Shown here piece after piece: positions 52,014 through 60,440 of a stretch of 64,000 nucleotides of DNA. The stretch spans positions 62,001-126,000 of the forward strand of contig NZ_JABCSC020000006.1 in the NCBI RefSeq assembly GCF_012972705.2, read 5' to 3'. The DNA is from Uliginosibacterium aquaticum. Its GTDB lineage: Bacteria > Pseudomonadota > Gammaproteobacteria > Burkholderiales > Rhodocyclaceae. Both the position numbers and the translations under genes were made by a program. Numbering within the stretch: position 1 is the stretch's first letter; the number at the start of each line of letters is the position of its first letter. The notes below the pieces were generated by a model. That model ran no database searches. It saw nothing but the letters and a program-made list of their open reading frames with translations, and had not been told where the DNA came from.

Positions 52014-53090
52014 ATGCCCGCCAGCCCGCCTGTCTCCGATCTCGATGAAGACCGCCTGTTGCAGACCCTGCATGAGGAGCAGCGCCGCATCGGCTTGCGC
52101 CTGCGTCCGGTCAGCGTCGTTTTCAATGTCGGCTTTGCCTTGCTGTTTGCGATCCTGCAGATCTGGCCGCTCGCCGCCAGCTACCTGGCCGGCAGCCTGT
52201 ACTACCTGTGGGTGTTCCGGGCAACCAATGCGCCTGGCTACCGGCCTAACCGGCTGGTGCTGTGGATATGGCTGGTGATTTTCGCCCAGGCCTTGCTGGC
52301 GGTGCTGTTGCTGGGTCCCGGGGCTGGCTTCCAGCTGTACCTGGTAGGCACCCTGCTGCCGAGTTTTTCCAGCCTGAGCCGGCCGCTCTCGCACAAGCTC
52401 TTCCAGGGCGCGGTGATCGTTGCTTTCTTCCTGCTCTGCGACACCTGGCTGGCGAGCGAGACTCCGCTCTACGCGCTGACCCCCAGGCTGACTGCCATCC
52501 TGCGCCACTTCAACATTCTCGGCTTCTGCGCCATCCTGGCCTGGATCGCGCACGCCCATGCGCTTTCCGCACATGAGGCCGAGCAGGTGCTGCAGCGGAT
52601 CGCCAGCAGCGATCCACTCACCGGCCTTTTCAACCGCCGCGCCATCACCGAACTCGCCGAACGCGAGATCGCCCGCAGCCAGCGCACCCACCAGCCGCTG
52701 TCGCTGATCCTGTGCGACATCGATCATTTCAAGCGCATCAATGACAGCCACGGTCACGCTGCCGGGGACCATGTGCTGCAGACGGTGGCCAACCTGCTCC
52801 AGGCGACCGTACGCGAGTACGACTGCGTGGCTCGCTGGGGCGGCGAGGAGTTCCTGATCCTGTTGCCGGATGCGACGGCAGCAGGGGCCACCGCGATCGC
52901 CGAACGCCTGCGTGCAGCAGTTGAGGCGTGTGTGATCAGTTTTGAAGACCAGGCGATCCCGGTCACCCTGACCCTCGGCGTGAGCCTTCTGGACCCGCAG
53001 GAAAACTGGCATGCCGCCGTCAACCGGGCCGACGAAGCGCTGTATCGCGGCAAGACCGGCGGACGCAATCGCGTCGAAACTGGCGTATAG
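52014..53090 (+). CDS. Membrane-bound GGEEF diguanylate cyclase
   Basis: A 358-residue protein. The N-terminal half holds about six hydrophobic segments (residues 30-185), a MASE-type sensor. The C-terminal GGDEF domain starts at DPLTGLFNRRA and has the active site GGEEF preceded at the right distance by the I-site REYD. It should synthesise cyclic-di-GMP with feedback inhibition. AAGGAAG lies before ATG 52014. It is divergent from the lipoprotein trio. Confidence 0.92.
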   Translation: MPASPPVSDLDEDRLLQTLHEEQRRIGLRLRPVSVVFNVGFALLFAILQIWPLAASYLAGSLYYLWVFRATNAPGYRPNRLVLWIWLVIFAQALLAVLLLGPGAGFQLYLVGTLLPSFSSLSRPLSHKLFQGAVIVAFFLLCDTWLASETPLYALTPRLTAILRHFNILGFCAILAWIAHAHALSAHEAEQVLQRIASSDPLTGLFNRRAITELAEREIARSQRTHQPLSLILCDIDHFKRINDSHGHAAGDHVLQTVANLLQATVREYDCVARWGGEEFLILLPDATAAGATAIAERLRAAVEACVISFEDQAIPVTLTLGVSLLDPQENWHAAVNRADEALYRGKTGGRNRVETGV

Positions 53091-53168
53091 ATGCATCGGT
53101 TCCGTGCATAGAAGCCCTGCCTTGACGGACAATGGCGGTTGTTTCGCCATGTTGAACGAGGTTTCCAG

Positions 53169-54407
53169 ATGAAGGCCAAGGGTTTCACCACCGCCATCCT
53201 CCACAGTGATCGCGCCGGCGGTATCGAGCATGGCTCACTGCACAAGCCGGTGCACAACTCGATCACTTTCGAGCATGCCAGCGCCGCCGATATTGCCGCC
53301 GTGTTCCAGGGCAAGCAGGCCGGCTTCACTTACGGTCGTCAGATCAACCCGACCGTGGTGGCGTTGGAGAAGAAACTCAGCCTGATGGAAGACGGGCTCG
53401 CCACCTGTTGCTTCGCCACCGGCATGGCGGCCATCAGCGCCACCTTCCTGGCGCTGCTGAAGGCGGGAGATCATCTGGTGTCGAGCGCATTCCTGTTCGG
53501 CAACACCAACAGTGTCTTCAATACCTTCAAGAACTTTGGCATCGAGGTCACTTTCGTCGATGCCACCGATGCGCAGAATGTTGAGGCCGCACTGCAGCCG
53601 AACACCCGCGCAGTCTTTGTTGAGACCATTGCCAACCCCTGTACCCAGATCGCCGATCTGGCCGCCATCGGCCAGCTCTGTACGGCGCGCGGCCTGCTCT
53701 ACGTGGTCGACAACACCATGACTTCGCCATGGAACTTCCGCCCCAAGGCGGTGGGTGCGCATCTGGTGATCAATTCACTGTCGAAATACATCTGCGGCCA
53801 TGGCAACGCTTTGGGCGGTTCGGTGACCGAGACCGGCCTGTTCGACTGGAGCCGCTTCCCCAACCTGATCGAAGGCTACAAGACCGGCGCGGCCAGCAAC
53901 TGGGGCCTCACCCAGATCAAGAAGAAGGGCCTGCGTGACATGGGCGCCACGCTGGCGCCTGAAGCCGCGCACCACATCGCCATCGGCGCCGAAACCCTGC
54001 CTCTGCGCCAGCAGCGTGCGGCTGACAACGCCGCCCGGCTCGCCGCCTGGTTTGCCGCGCAACCGGCGATTGCCAGGGTTTTCCATCCGAGCCTGGCGAG
54101 TCATCCGCAGCACGCGCGCGCCCGCGAACTGTTCCGCAACTTCGGTGGCCTGATGGCCATCGAGCTGAAGCCGGAAGTGGATTGCTTCAAGTTCCTCGAT
54201 GCGCTGGAGCTGGCCGTGCTGGCCAGCAATCTGGGTGACAACCGCACGCTGGTGATTCCGGTGGCGCACACCATCTACGCCGAGATGGGGCCGGTGCGCC
54301 GTGCCGAGATGGGGATTGCTGACGGTACGGTGCGCATCTCGGTCGGTATCGAGGACGCCGACGATCTCATTGCCGACTTCGAGCAGGCGCTGGCCAAGGC
54401 CGGTTGA
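53169..54407 (+). CDS. Cys/Met-metabolism PLP-dependent enzyme (cystathionine gamma-synthase/methionine gamma-lyase family)
   Basis: A 412-residue fold-type I PLP enzyme. Visible: FTYGRQINPTVVALEKKL, CCFATGMAAISATFLALL, VVDNTMTSPWNFRP with the PLP aspartate, the Schiff-base lysine in INSLSKYICGHGNALGG, and RISVGIEDADDLIADFEQAL at the C-terminus. The subgroup could be O-acyl-homoserine sulfhydrylase, cystathionine gamma-synthase or methionine gamma-lyase. The cytoplasmic sulfur amino-acid role is certain only at family level. ATG 53169 follows GAGG. Confidence 0.9.
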   Translation: MKAKGFTTAILHSDRAGGIEHGSLHKPVHNSITFEHASAADIAAVFQGKQAGFTYGRQINPTVVALEKKLSLMEDGLATCCFATGMAAISATFLALLKAGDHLVSSAFLFGNTNSVFNTFKNFGIEVTFVDATDAQNVEAALQPNTRAVFVETIANPCTQIADLAAIGQLCTARGLLYVVDNTMTSPWNFRPKAVGAHLVINSLSKYICGHGNALGGSVTETGLFDWSRFPNLIEGYKTGAASNWGLTQIKKKGLRDMGATLAPEAAHHIAIGAETLPLRQQRAADNAARLAAWFAAQPAIARVFHPSLASHPQHARARELFRNFGGLMAIELKPEVDCFKFLDALELAVLASNLGDNRTLVIPVAHTIYAEMGPVRRAEMGIADGTVRISVGIEDADDLIADFEQALAKAG

Positions 54408-54520
54408 TTGTCCGCGCGGGCCGGTTCCGGCCGGACCGCAGCGCAATCTGTGTCTGACAGCGTGCGGCGAGGGGGCCTGCTGGTTTCGGTTGCCGCCCCC
54501 GTGCTTGGCCGGCGAGGGCT

Positions 54521-54958
54521 TCAGGCAGGCATGCTGCAGGGGGCGGGCGGAGGCGTTGGCCGGCAATGCGCTTTGTGCTCCGTTTCCGCAAACACTTCCT
54601 GGGCGGCGAACAGGCCATTCAACGCAGCCGGAAAGCCGGCGTAGACGCTCATCATCATGATGGTCTCAATGATCTGCTCGCGGCTGCAGCCGACATTGAG
54701 TGCCGCGTGGATATGCACCTTGAGTTGCGGTTTTGCATTGCCGAGCGCCGTCAGGGCTGCGACTACACCTATCTCGCGAGACTTCAGATCGAGGCCGGGG
54801 CGGCTGTAGATATCGCCAAAGGCAAAGGACACCAGCAGGCGGGCGAAATCCGGCGCGATGTCCTGAAGTGCGGCGATCACCTTCTCGCCGGCCTGACCAT
54901 CAACTTCGGCGAGTTTTGCGAGGCCGTTCTGGAAGCGGGTTTCTTCGTGATTCAGCAT
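54521..54958 (-). CDS. Carboxymuconolactone decarboxylase (AhpD-like) family protein
   Basis: A 145-residue helical protein: YSRPGLDLKSREIGVVAALTALGNAKPQLKVHIHAALNVGCSREQIIETIMMMSVYAGFPAALNGL across residues 52-117, with the single family cysteine in VGCSRE and the conserved histidine VHIHAAL. It lacks the CxxC of AhpD peroxidase, so it resembles the YraC/CMD branch of uncertain activity. GGAG precedes ATG 54958, which lies inside the 3' end of the MerR-type gene. Confidence 0.88.
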   Translation of the reverse strand: MLNHEETRFQNGLAKLAEVDGQAGEKVIAALQDIAPDFARLLVSFAFGDIYSRPGLDLKSREIGVVAALTALGNAKPQLKVHIHAALNVGCSREQIIETIMMMSVYAGFPAALNGLFAAQEVFAETEHKAHCRPTPPPAPCSMPA

Positions 54959-55355
54959 GTTTGATCTCCGTGTTTGCTGCATTCATGGAGATGCGCAGGG
55001 CGTCGTGATACCCGTCCACCTTGTCGGCCAGAAACCCTGCCAGAGCCTGCAGGCGGGCGATCTCCTGGCGGACGTGAGCAAGCTGAGCTTCCATCATCGC
55101 GCAGCGTTCGGCCTGCGTGCTGCTGCCTTCTCGTCGTAATCCGGCGTAGCGCAGCATTTCGGTGATGGACATGCCGGTTTGACGCAGGCGCATCAGGAAG
55201 CGCAGCCAGTCCAGATCTGCTGCCGTGTAGCGTCGTCGCCCGCCGGCATCCCGCGCTACGTTCTGGATCAGGCCGATCCGCTCGTAGTAGCGCAGGGTGT
55301 GGGGGCTCAGACCGGTGCTCGCGGCGAGCTGCTGAATGCTGAGTTGCGTATCCAT
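54900..55355 (-). CDS. MerR-family regulator (AdhR/NmlR-like)
   Basis: A 151-residue regulator: N-terminal winged helix SIQQLAASTGLSPHTLRYYERIGL, RRRYTAADLDWLRFLMRLRQTGMSITEMLRYAGL, and a C-terminal dimerising coiled coil. Its end overlaps the decarboxylase-like gene by 59 bases, so the two are co-transcribed and translationally linked. The operator-promoter lies directly before its start. Related MerR proteins respond to aldehydes or electrophiles, but no sensor cysteine near the usual position is obvious. Confidence 0.9.
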   Translation of the reverse strand: MDTQLSIQQLAASTGLSPHTLRYYERIGLIQNVARDAGGRRRYTAADLDWLRFLMRLRQTGMSITEMLRYAGLRREGSSTQAERCAMMEAQLAHVRQEIARLQALAGFLADKVDGYHDALRISMNAANTEIKHAESRRNPLPERPRKTRRS

Positions 55356-55361
55356 GGCGGC

Positions 55362-55392
55362 ATTCTCGAAGTTTGAGTGCACTCGAAGTCAA
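55362..55392 (-). promoter_or_regulatory. MerR-type promoter with 19-base spacer
   Basis: On the minus strand TTGACT (complement of 55387-55392) and GAGAAT (complement of 55362-55367) are 19 bases apart, the elongated spacing typical of MerR-activated promoters. The palindrome GAGTGCACTC (55375-55384) fills the spacer. The -10 ends six bases before the start codon, so the mRNA may be leaderless. Confidence 0.65.
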
Positions 55393-55437
55393 GCACGCCG
55401 TGGCGTTTGATGACAAGCCTGCCAACTTCAGACCGGT

Positions 55438-55713
55438 CTATCTGAGATACGAGCGTAGTGCGGCAACGACCTGCTCGACATCCTGCGTGCGTTCTTCGGG
55501 CGTGGCGTCCGGGTTGCCCAGATGCTCGCGGATGTGGCCTTCCAGCACCTGATTCATCAGCCCGGCCACCGCACCGCGCACGGCGGCGATCTGCTGCAGC
55601 ACGGCAGCACAGTCACCACCTTCGTCAAGCGTGGTCTCCAGCGAGCGCAACTGGCCCTGGATGCGGCGCACGCGGGTCAGCAGGGGTTTGCGATCACGGA
55701 TGGTATGGGCCAT
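55438..55713 (-). CDS. dmeR: DmeR: RcnR/CsoR-family nickel-cobalt sensor repressor
   Basis: A 91-residue all-helical repressor. Residues match E. coli RcnR (MSHTIRDK start) and carry its Ni/Co ligands: H3, C35, H60 and H64. This combination favours cobalt/nickel over the copper (CsoR) or formaldehyde (FrmR) relatives. It is divergent from a DmeF-type exporter, with an exact RcnR-type operator between. ATG 55713 gives the family N-terminus with H3. Confidence 0.92.
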   Translation of the reverse strand: MAHTIRDRKPLLTRVRRIQGQLRSLETTLDEGGDCAAVLQQIAAVRGAVAGLMNQVLEGHIREHLGNPDATPEERTQDVEQVVAALRSYLR

Positions 55714-55730
55714 GGCAGGTCTCGGGTTTA

Positions 55731-55745
55731 TACTGGGGGGGAGTA
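55731..55745. promoter_or_regulatory. RcnR-type operator between dmeR and dmeF
   Basis: The 15-base site TACT-GGGGGGG-AGTA exactly matches the known RcnR recognition pattern TACT-G6-N-AGTA. TATA-type -10 candidates lie on both sides, so the repressor could control both genes. Confidence 0.85.
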
Positions 55746-55767
55746 TATACACCGAGCACAAACAATC

Positions 55768-56706
55768 ATGCAATCGCGCCCTTCCGCTCATCACTGCCTG
55801 CAAGCTGGCCAGTTCGACGCCGGCAATCCGCTCGCCGAGCGCAAGACGCGCTGGGCCGTGATCCTCACTGTGCTGATGATGGTCGCTGAGATCTTTGGCG
55901 GCTGGTATTTCAATTCAATGGCGCTGCTGGCGGATGGCTGGCACATGAGCTCGCATGCGCTGGCCCTGGGGCTGTCGCTACTGGCGTATGCGCTGGCCCG
56001 GCGCTACGCGGCTGATGCGCGTTTCAGCTTCGGAGCCTGGAAGTTCGAAGTGCTCGGTGGTTACACCAGTGCCCTGTGCCTGATCGGTGTGGCCGGCCTG
56101 ATGCTGTTTCAGTCGGTGGAGCGCCTGCTTGCACCGCAGGCCATCCATTACGATCAGGCGATCGCGATCGCGCTGCTCGGTCTGCTGATCAATCTGGTCT
56201 GTGCCTGGCTGCTGCGGGACGACCATAGCCATCACCACCATGATCACGGCCATGCGCACGACCACGATCACCATCACGACCTGAACCTGCGCGCGGCTTA
56301 TCTGCATGTGCTGGCCGATGCAGCCACCTCGGTGCTGGCGATCCTGGCCCTGTTTGGTGGCAAGCTGTGGGGCGCTGCCTGGCTGGATCCGGTGATGGGG
56401 ATTGCCGGTGCTTTGCTGGTGGCGCGCTGGTCGGTTGGCCTGCTGCAGCAGACCGGACGCGTGCTGCTCGATGCGGAGATGGATGTGCCGGTGGTGGAAG
56501 AGATCCGTGAAGTGATCGCGGCCAGCCCAGTGCCGGCCACGATCCGCGATCTGCACGTGTGGCGCGTGGGCAAGGGCAGCTATGCCGTCATTCTGAGCCT
56601 GAGCGTTGCGGAGCCGGTGAGTGCGGAGTACTTCCGCGCCCAGCTGGCGATCCATGAAGAGCTGGTACATATCACCGTCGAGCTGCTGCCGCCGTCCACC
56701 GTGTAA
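55768..56706 (+). CDS. dmeF: DmeF: cation diffusion facilitator for cobalt/nickel
   Basis: A 312-residue inner-membrane CDF exporter with six segments. TM2 carries the DmeF pattern LLADGWHMSSHALALG, and TM5 has HVLADAATSVLAI. Between TM4 and TM5 lies a histidine-rich loop (about residues 150-172, HDHGHAHDHDHHHD) for metal delivery. The cytoplasmic C-terminal domain contains IRDLHVWRVGKGSYAV. It is divergent from the cognate repressor. Confidence 0.93.
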   Translation: MQSRPSAHHCLQAGQFDAGNPLAERKTRWAVILTVLMMVAEIFGGWYFNSMALLADGWHMSSHALALGLSLLAYALARRYAADARFSFGAWKFEVLGGYTSALCLIGVAGLMLFQSVERLLAPQAIHYDQAIAIALLGLLINLVCAWLLRDDHSHHHHDHGHAHDHDHHHDLNLRAAYLHVLADAATSVLAILALFGGKLWGAAWLDPVMGIAGALLVARWSVGLLQQTGRVLLDAEMDVPVVEEIREVIAASPVPATIRDLHVWRVGKGSYAVILSLSVAEPVSAEYFRAQLAIHEELVHITVELLPPSTV

Positions 56707-56773
56707 TCCGTTTGTCATCCTGCGGTAATCCGCCGGCAGCAGACTGCGGGCCTTTCTACGAGGCCCGAAGTCC

Positions 56774-58303
56774 ATGAAATATTCCCTTGCGGCAGGATCC
56801 TGCCTGCTGCTCGCCTGTCTGCTGACCGCTTGCGGTGGTGCCGGCTCCAGCGAGTCAGCCACGCCCTCCTCTTCTTCCAGCGCAACCAGCAGCCTTGCTT
56901 CTTCCGCTGCCAGCGTCAGCAGCAGCGCCTCAAGCGCCAGTGCGGCGAGCAGTGCAGGGGCTTCGTCGGCTTCCAGTTACAGCGTGGCCGCGCTGAGCTT
57001 TGATCTGGAAACCGAAAACATGGCTGCCGCGAGCGGTGATGTCGATGATCCTGCAATCTGGGTACATGCCACGGATCGCAGCAAGAGCCTGGTGGTGGCC
57101 GCAGTCAAGGATGGTGGCCTGAGGGTTTATGACCTGCAAGGCCAGGTGGTGCAGAGCATCGCTGCCAGCATCCTGGTGCATGACACGGCCGGCAAGAGCC
57201 GCTTCAACAATGTCGACGTGGTCTATGGCTTCAAGCTGGCCAACGGCACGACGGTTGATCTCGCGGTGGCCAGCGATCGTGGCCAGGATCTGATCCGGGT
57301 CTGGAAGATTGATGGCGACAGCGCCGCTCCGCTTACCGACATCACTTCGGCCACGCCTTTGCGCCTGTTCCCGCTGGTGCCGGCGACCGGCAGCGAGGCG
57401 GACAGCAGCAAGGATGTGTCGATCAAGGTTTCCAAGCAGAACACGGGGTATGGTCTGACCCACTGGAGCGACAGCGCGAGTGGCAAGCACTATGTGCTGG
57501 TGAATCAGCGCAAGCAGGCGCGGGTGCAGCAGTTCGAGCTGGTGGCCGAGGTGGGCGGTACGGTCAACGTGGCAGCCGTGAGCGGACGTGACTGGCGCTT
57601 CCCCTATACCTACAAGGGTCAGAGCCTGCTGGAAGCGAGCGACACTGATGCCTCGCGCGACTGGAGTCCGCAGTTTGAAGGCATGGTGGTGGATCAGCGC
57701 AACGGCATTCTCTACGCCGGCCAGGAAGACGTGGGCATCTGGCGCATCAATCTGAAGACCGGCGAGAAACTCGACAGCACGGCGCCTTTCTACGAGACCC
57801 GCGGCAGCGGCGTGGCGAGCTATGTGGACGGGACCAGCAGCGTCAAACACAGCTTCTTCAACCCGGAGAGCCGCATCTCGCGCGATCTTGAAGGCCTCAG
57901 CATCTACTACGGCCCGGACGGCGGTGGCTATCTGATCGCCTCCAGCCAGGGCGGCGCGCATGGCACCGGCGCAACCCTGGCCGATGCGCCGTATGACGAC
58001 AGCTTCGTGGTTCTCACGCTCGACGGCAGCAAGACGCCGGTCTTCAAGGGCGGCTTCCGCATCAGCAAGGGCGCGGCCGGGCAGGCAGATGGGGTGCAGG
58101 AGTGTGATGGCGCGGACGTGATCGCGCTGCAGCTGCCGGGCTATCCCTATGGCGTGTTCATCAGCCAGGACGGCTATAACGACGACCTGGACAATCTGAG
58201 CGATGTGACTCACCAGACCAACCTGAAGTACACCTCCTGGGAAAAGATCGCCACCGCGCTCGGGCTGGCCAAATACGACAGCTTCGATCCGCGCAAATTC
58301 TGA
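56774..58303 (+). CDS. Secreted lipoprotein beta-propeller phytase (3-phytase family)
   Basis: A 509-residue lipoprotein (lipobox LTAC) with a Ser/Ala-rich linker (about 25-75) and a beta-propeller phytase domain releasing phosphate from calcium phytate. Features: SGDVDDPAIWVHATDRSKSLV, DGGLRVYDLQG, NNVDVVYGF, VASDRGQDLIRVW, QFEGMVVDQRNGILYAGQEDVGIWR, and ISRDLEGLSIYYGPDGGGYLIASSQG. The linker style resembles that of the two pectate lyases. A phosphate-scavenging role on plant material is plausible. Confidence 0.92.
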   Translation: MKYSLAAGSCLLLACLLTACGGAGSSESATPSSSSSATSSLASSAASVSSSASSASAASSAGASSASSYSVAALSFDLETENMAAASGDVDDPAIWVHATDRSKSLVVAAVKDGGLRVYDLQGQVVQSIAASILVHDTAGKSRFNNVDVVYGFKLANGTTVDLAVASDRGQDLIRVWKIDGDSAAPLTDITSATPLRLFPLVPATGSEADSSKDVSIKVSKQNTGYGLTHWSDSASGKHYVLVNQRKQARVQQFELVAEVGGTVNVAAVSGRDWRFPYTYKGQSLLEASDTDASRDWSPQFEGMVVDQRNGILYAGQEDVGIWRINLKTGEKLDSTAPFYETRGSGVASYVDGTSSVKHSFFNPESRISRDLEGLSIYYGPDGGGYLIASSQGGAHGTGATLADAPYDDSFVVLTLDGSKTPVFKGGFRISKGAAGQADGVQECDGADVIALQLPGYPYGVFISQDGYNDDLDNLSDVTHQTNLKYTSWEKIATALGLAKYDSFDPRKF

Positions 58304-58308
58304 GCATG

Positions 58309-58341
58309 TGAGCGCCGGCCCGCTGGCCGGGCGGGCGCTCA
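58309..58341 (+). terminator. Possible hairpin terminator after the phytase gene
   Basis: TGAGCGCC (58309-58316) pairs with GGCGCTCA (58334-58341) and further GC-rich pairing is possible inside. No proper T run follows, so termination strength is uncertain. Confidence 0.4.
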
Positions 58342-58408
58342 GGCGGGTTTCTGAGAGGGCGGCTGGGCGCGTTAAACTCGGGGTTTCCCCTGAATTACCC
58401 GCTGCCCG

Positions 58409-59392
58409 ATGTTCGCTTTGCTTCGACGTTTTGGCCTGGATGGCTTCATCCTTGCCCTGCTGGCTTCTGCATTGTTTGCCGCCGTGTGGCCGGAGCTTGG
58501 CCGCAGCGGCGGTCTGCTCCATCTGGACTGGTATGCCAGCTGGGGGGTGGCCGTCGTTTTCCTGCTCTACGGTCTGGGCCTGTCGCCAGCGCGGATGCGC
58601 GCAGGCTTGCTCAACTGGCGCCTGCACTGCGTGGTGCAGGGCGCTACCTTCATCCTCTTTCCGCTGCTGGGCCTGCTGCTCGATGCCACGCTCGGCAGCC
58701 TGTTTGCTGCGCCGCTAGCGCTGGGCCTGTTCTACCTGTGCGCCCTGCCCTCCACCGTGTCGTCATCGGTGACGATGACTTCCATTGCCCATGGCAATGT
58801 GCCGGGCGCGATCTTCAATGCCAGCCTCTCCAGCCTGATCGGCGTTTTCATCACGCCCTTGTGGGTGAATGCCTATCTGCAGACCCAGGGCGCTGGCCTG
58901 CCGCTCGGGCCGGTGATCGGCAAGATCGTGCTGATGGTAGTTGTGCCCATCGTGCTCGGCCAGTTGCTGCGCCCCCTGCTGCTGCGCCAGCTGGAGCGGG
59001 CCGCTCCCGTCACGCGCTGGCTCGATCGCGCCACCATCGTGGCGATCGTGGCCAATTCCTTCGCGGATTCGGTGCATGAGGGCGTGTGGGCGCAGCAAGG
59101 CATCCTGACCCTGCTGGCGATCGCAGCCATCGCGGTCGTCCTGTTCTGGGGCGTGATGGGCCTTCTGGCGCTGTTGTGCGACCGGCTCGGTTTTTCGCGT
59201 GAGGACCGTATCGCAGCCCAGTTCTGCGGCTCCAAGAAATCGCTTGCGGCCGGGGTGCCGATGGCTGGCATCATGTTCGCCGGCAATCCGGCTTTGGGCC
59301 TGATCATTGCACCGATCATGATCTTCCACCTGTTGCAGCTGGTGATGGTCAGTGTGCTGGCGCGGCGCTGGGGCCAGCAGCACAGCGGCTGA
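58409..59392 (+). CDS. SBF-like (bile acid:sodium symporter-type, YfeH) membrane transporter
   Basis: A 327-residue protein with about ten hydrophobic segments. Family features: YALGL-like LLYGLGLSPARM, LCALPSTVSSSVTMTSIAHGN (the crossover motif), FNASLSSLIGVFITPLWV, and CGSKKSLAAGVPMAGIMF near the C-terminus. It belongs to the PF13593 branch, whose substrates are mostly unknown. Its stop is directly adjacent to the stop of the converging CorA-type gene. Confidence 0.9.
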   Translation: MFALLRRFGLDGFILALLASALFAAVWPELGRSGGLLHLDWYASWGVAVVFLLYGLGLSPARMRAGLLNWRLHCVVQGATFILFPLLGLLLDATLGSLFAAPLALGLFYLCALPSTVSSSVTMTSIAHGNVPGAIFNASLSSLIGVFITPLWVNAYLQTQGAGLPLGPVIGKIVLMVVVPIVLGQLLRPLLLRQLERAAPVTRWLDRATIVAIVANSFADSVHEGVWAQQGILTLLAIAAIAVVLFWGVMGLLALLCDRLGFSREDRIAAQFCGSKKSLAAGVPMAGIMFAGNPALGLIIAPIMIFHLLQLVMVSVLARRWGQQHSG

Positions 59393-60379
59393 CTACCTGC
59401 GCCTCAGTACGCGCGGCCAGCGTAGCCCATTCCAGCCGAGGCCGCGTCCGCTGGCGAGCTGCACGATGATGCGCAGGCCCAGCCAGCCGGCCAGCGCCAT
59501 GCCGATCACCAGCAGGCCGTAGGACAGGCGCCAGTCCAGGCCAGCAGTCCACACGCTGAACTCGGACATGCCGCCAATGCTGGCCACCAGATTCAGCGGC
59601 AGGAAGATCACGCTGATCAGGGTCAGGTTCTTCAGCAGGGTGTTGACGTTGTTGTTGATGATCGCGCCGCGCGCATCCATCAGGCCCGAGAGCACGCTCG
59701 AATAGATCGCAGCCTGGCGCGCGCACTGCTGCATGTCCAGCACCGTGTCATGCAGCATCTCGGCTTGTAGCGGCGTCAGTTCAAGGCGATGGGTGGAGCT
59801 GCGCAGCTTGGCGAGTACCGCCGCATTGGCCTCGATGCCGTCCACGTAGTAGATCAGGCTCTCGGAGAGGGCCAGCATCTGCAGGTAGTAGCGGTTTTCC
59901 ATCGAGACGCTGATCTTGCTGCCCAGCTCGGCGTTGATCTGCTTGATGACTTTCAGGTGGCCCAGATAGTGGTGCACCGTGTGCAGCAGCAGCTTGAGCA
60001 GGAAATCGCTGAGGCTGTGGATGCCGCGGAATTCGCGCTCCGAAAAGTCCGGCTCCCCTTCGGCGGTGACCAGCACCACCGCATCGGGGCGTACGAAGAT
60101 GCCCACCGAGGCCACGTCGAAGCGCAGCTGGGCGCCGATCGAAACGTTCTTGGGGCGCTTCCAGATGATGTTGGCGGCGCCATGCGCACCGAACTCGACA
60201 CGTGGGATCTCTTCCGGGTCCAGTGCGGCGTCGAGATCGTAATCATCGAGCCCGAGCGTGCTGCGCAACTCCTCGCGCTCGGCGCGATCGGGCGCGGCGT
60301 AGACACGGATCGGTGCTGCGGCCGGATCGCCCTCGGCGTGCTGGATGGTGCCGGCCTGCAGGTTGAAGCAACGTTTCAT
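59393..60379 (-). CDS. CorA-family divalent cation transporter with altered GMN motif
   Basis: A 328-residue CorA/ZntB-like protein. A cytoplasmic N-terminal domain and long helix (AEMLHDTVLDMQQCARQAAIYSS) precede two C-terminal membrane segments (ISVIFLPLNLVASIGG; LLVIGMALAGWLGLRII). The signature at the first helix exit reads G-G-M-S where Mg transporters have G-M-N, so selectivity may differ. ATG 60379 matches the domain start. It is convergent with the SBF-type gene. Confidence 0.85.
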   Translation of the reverse strand: MKRCFNLQAGTIQHAEGDPAAAPIRVYAAPDRAEREELRSTLGLDDYDLDAALDPEEIPRVEFGAHGAANIIWKRPKNVSIGAQLRFDVASVGIFVRPDAVVLVTAEGEPDFSEREFRGIHSLSDFLLKLLLHTVHHYLGHLKVIKQINAELGSKISVSMENRYYLQMLALSESLIYYVDGIEANAAVLAKLRSSTHRLELTPLQAEMLHDTVLDMQQCARQAAIYSSVLSGLMDARGAIINNNVNTLLKNLTLISVIFLPLNLVASIGGMSEFSVWTAGLDWRLSYGLLVIGMALAGWLGLRIIVQLASGRGLGWNGLRWPRVLRRR

Positions 60380-60440
60380 GGCGGGGCCCGGGAATGGATC
60401 TGCCCGAGTATAGGGGCTGGCGTTGCGGCGGCGATGCCGT

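Noticed and set aside
53091-53168. SAM-type riboswitch before the Cys/Met PLP gene
   Set aside because: The gap is only 78 bases and no conserved riboswitch core is visible.
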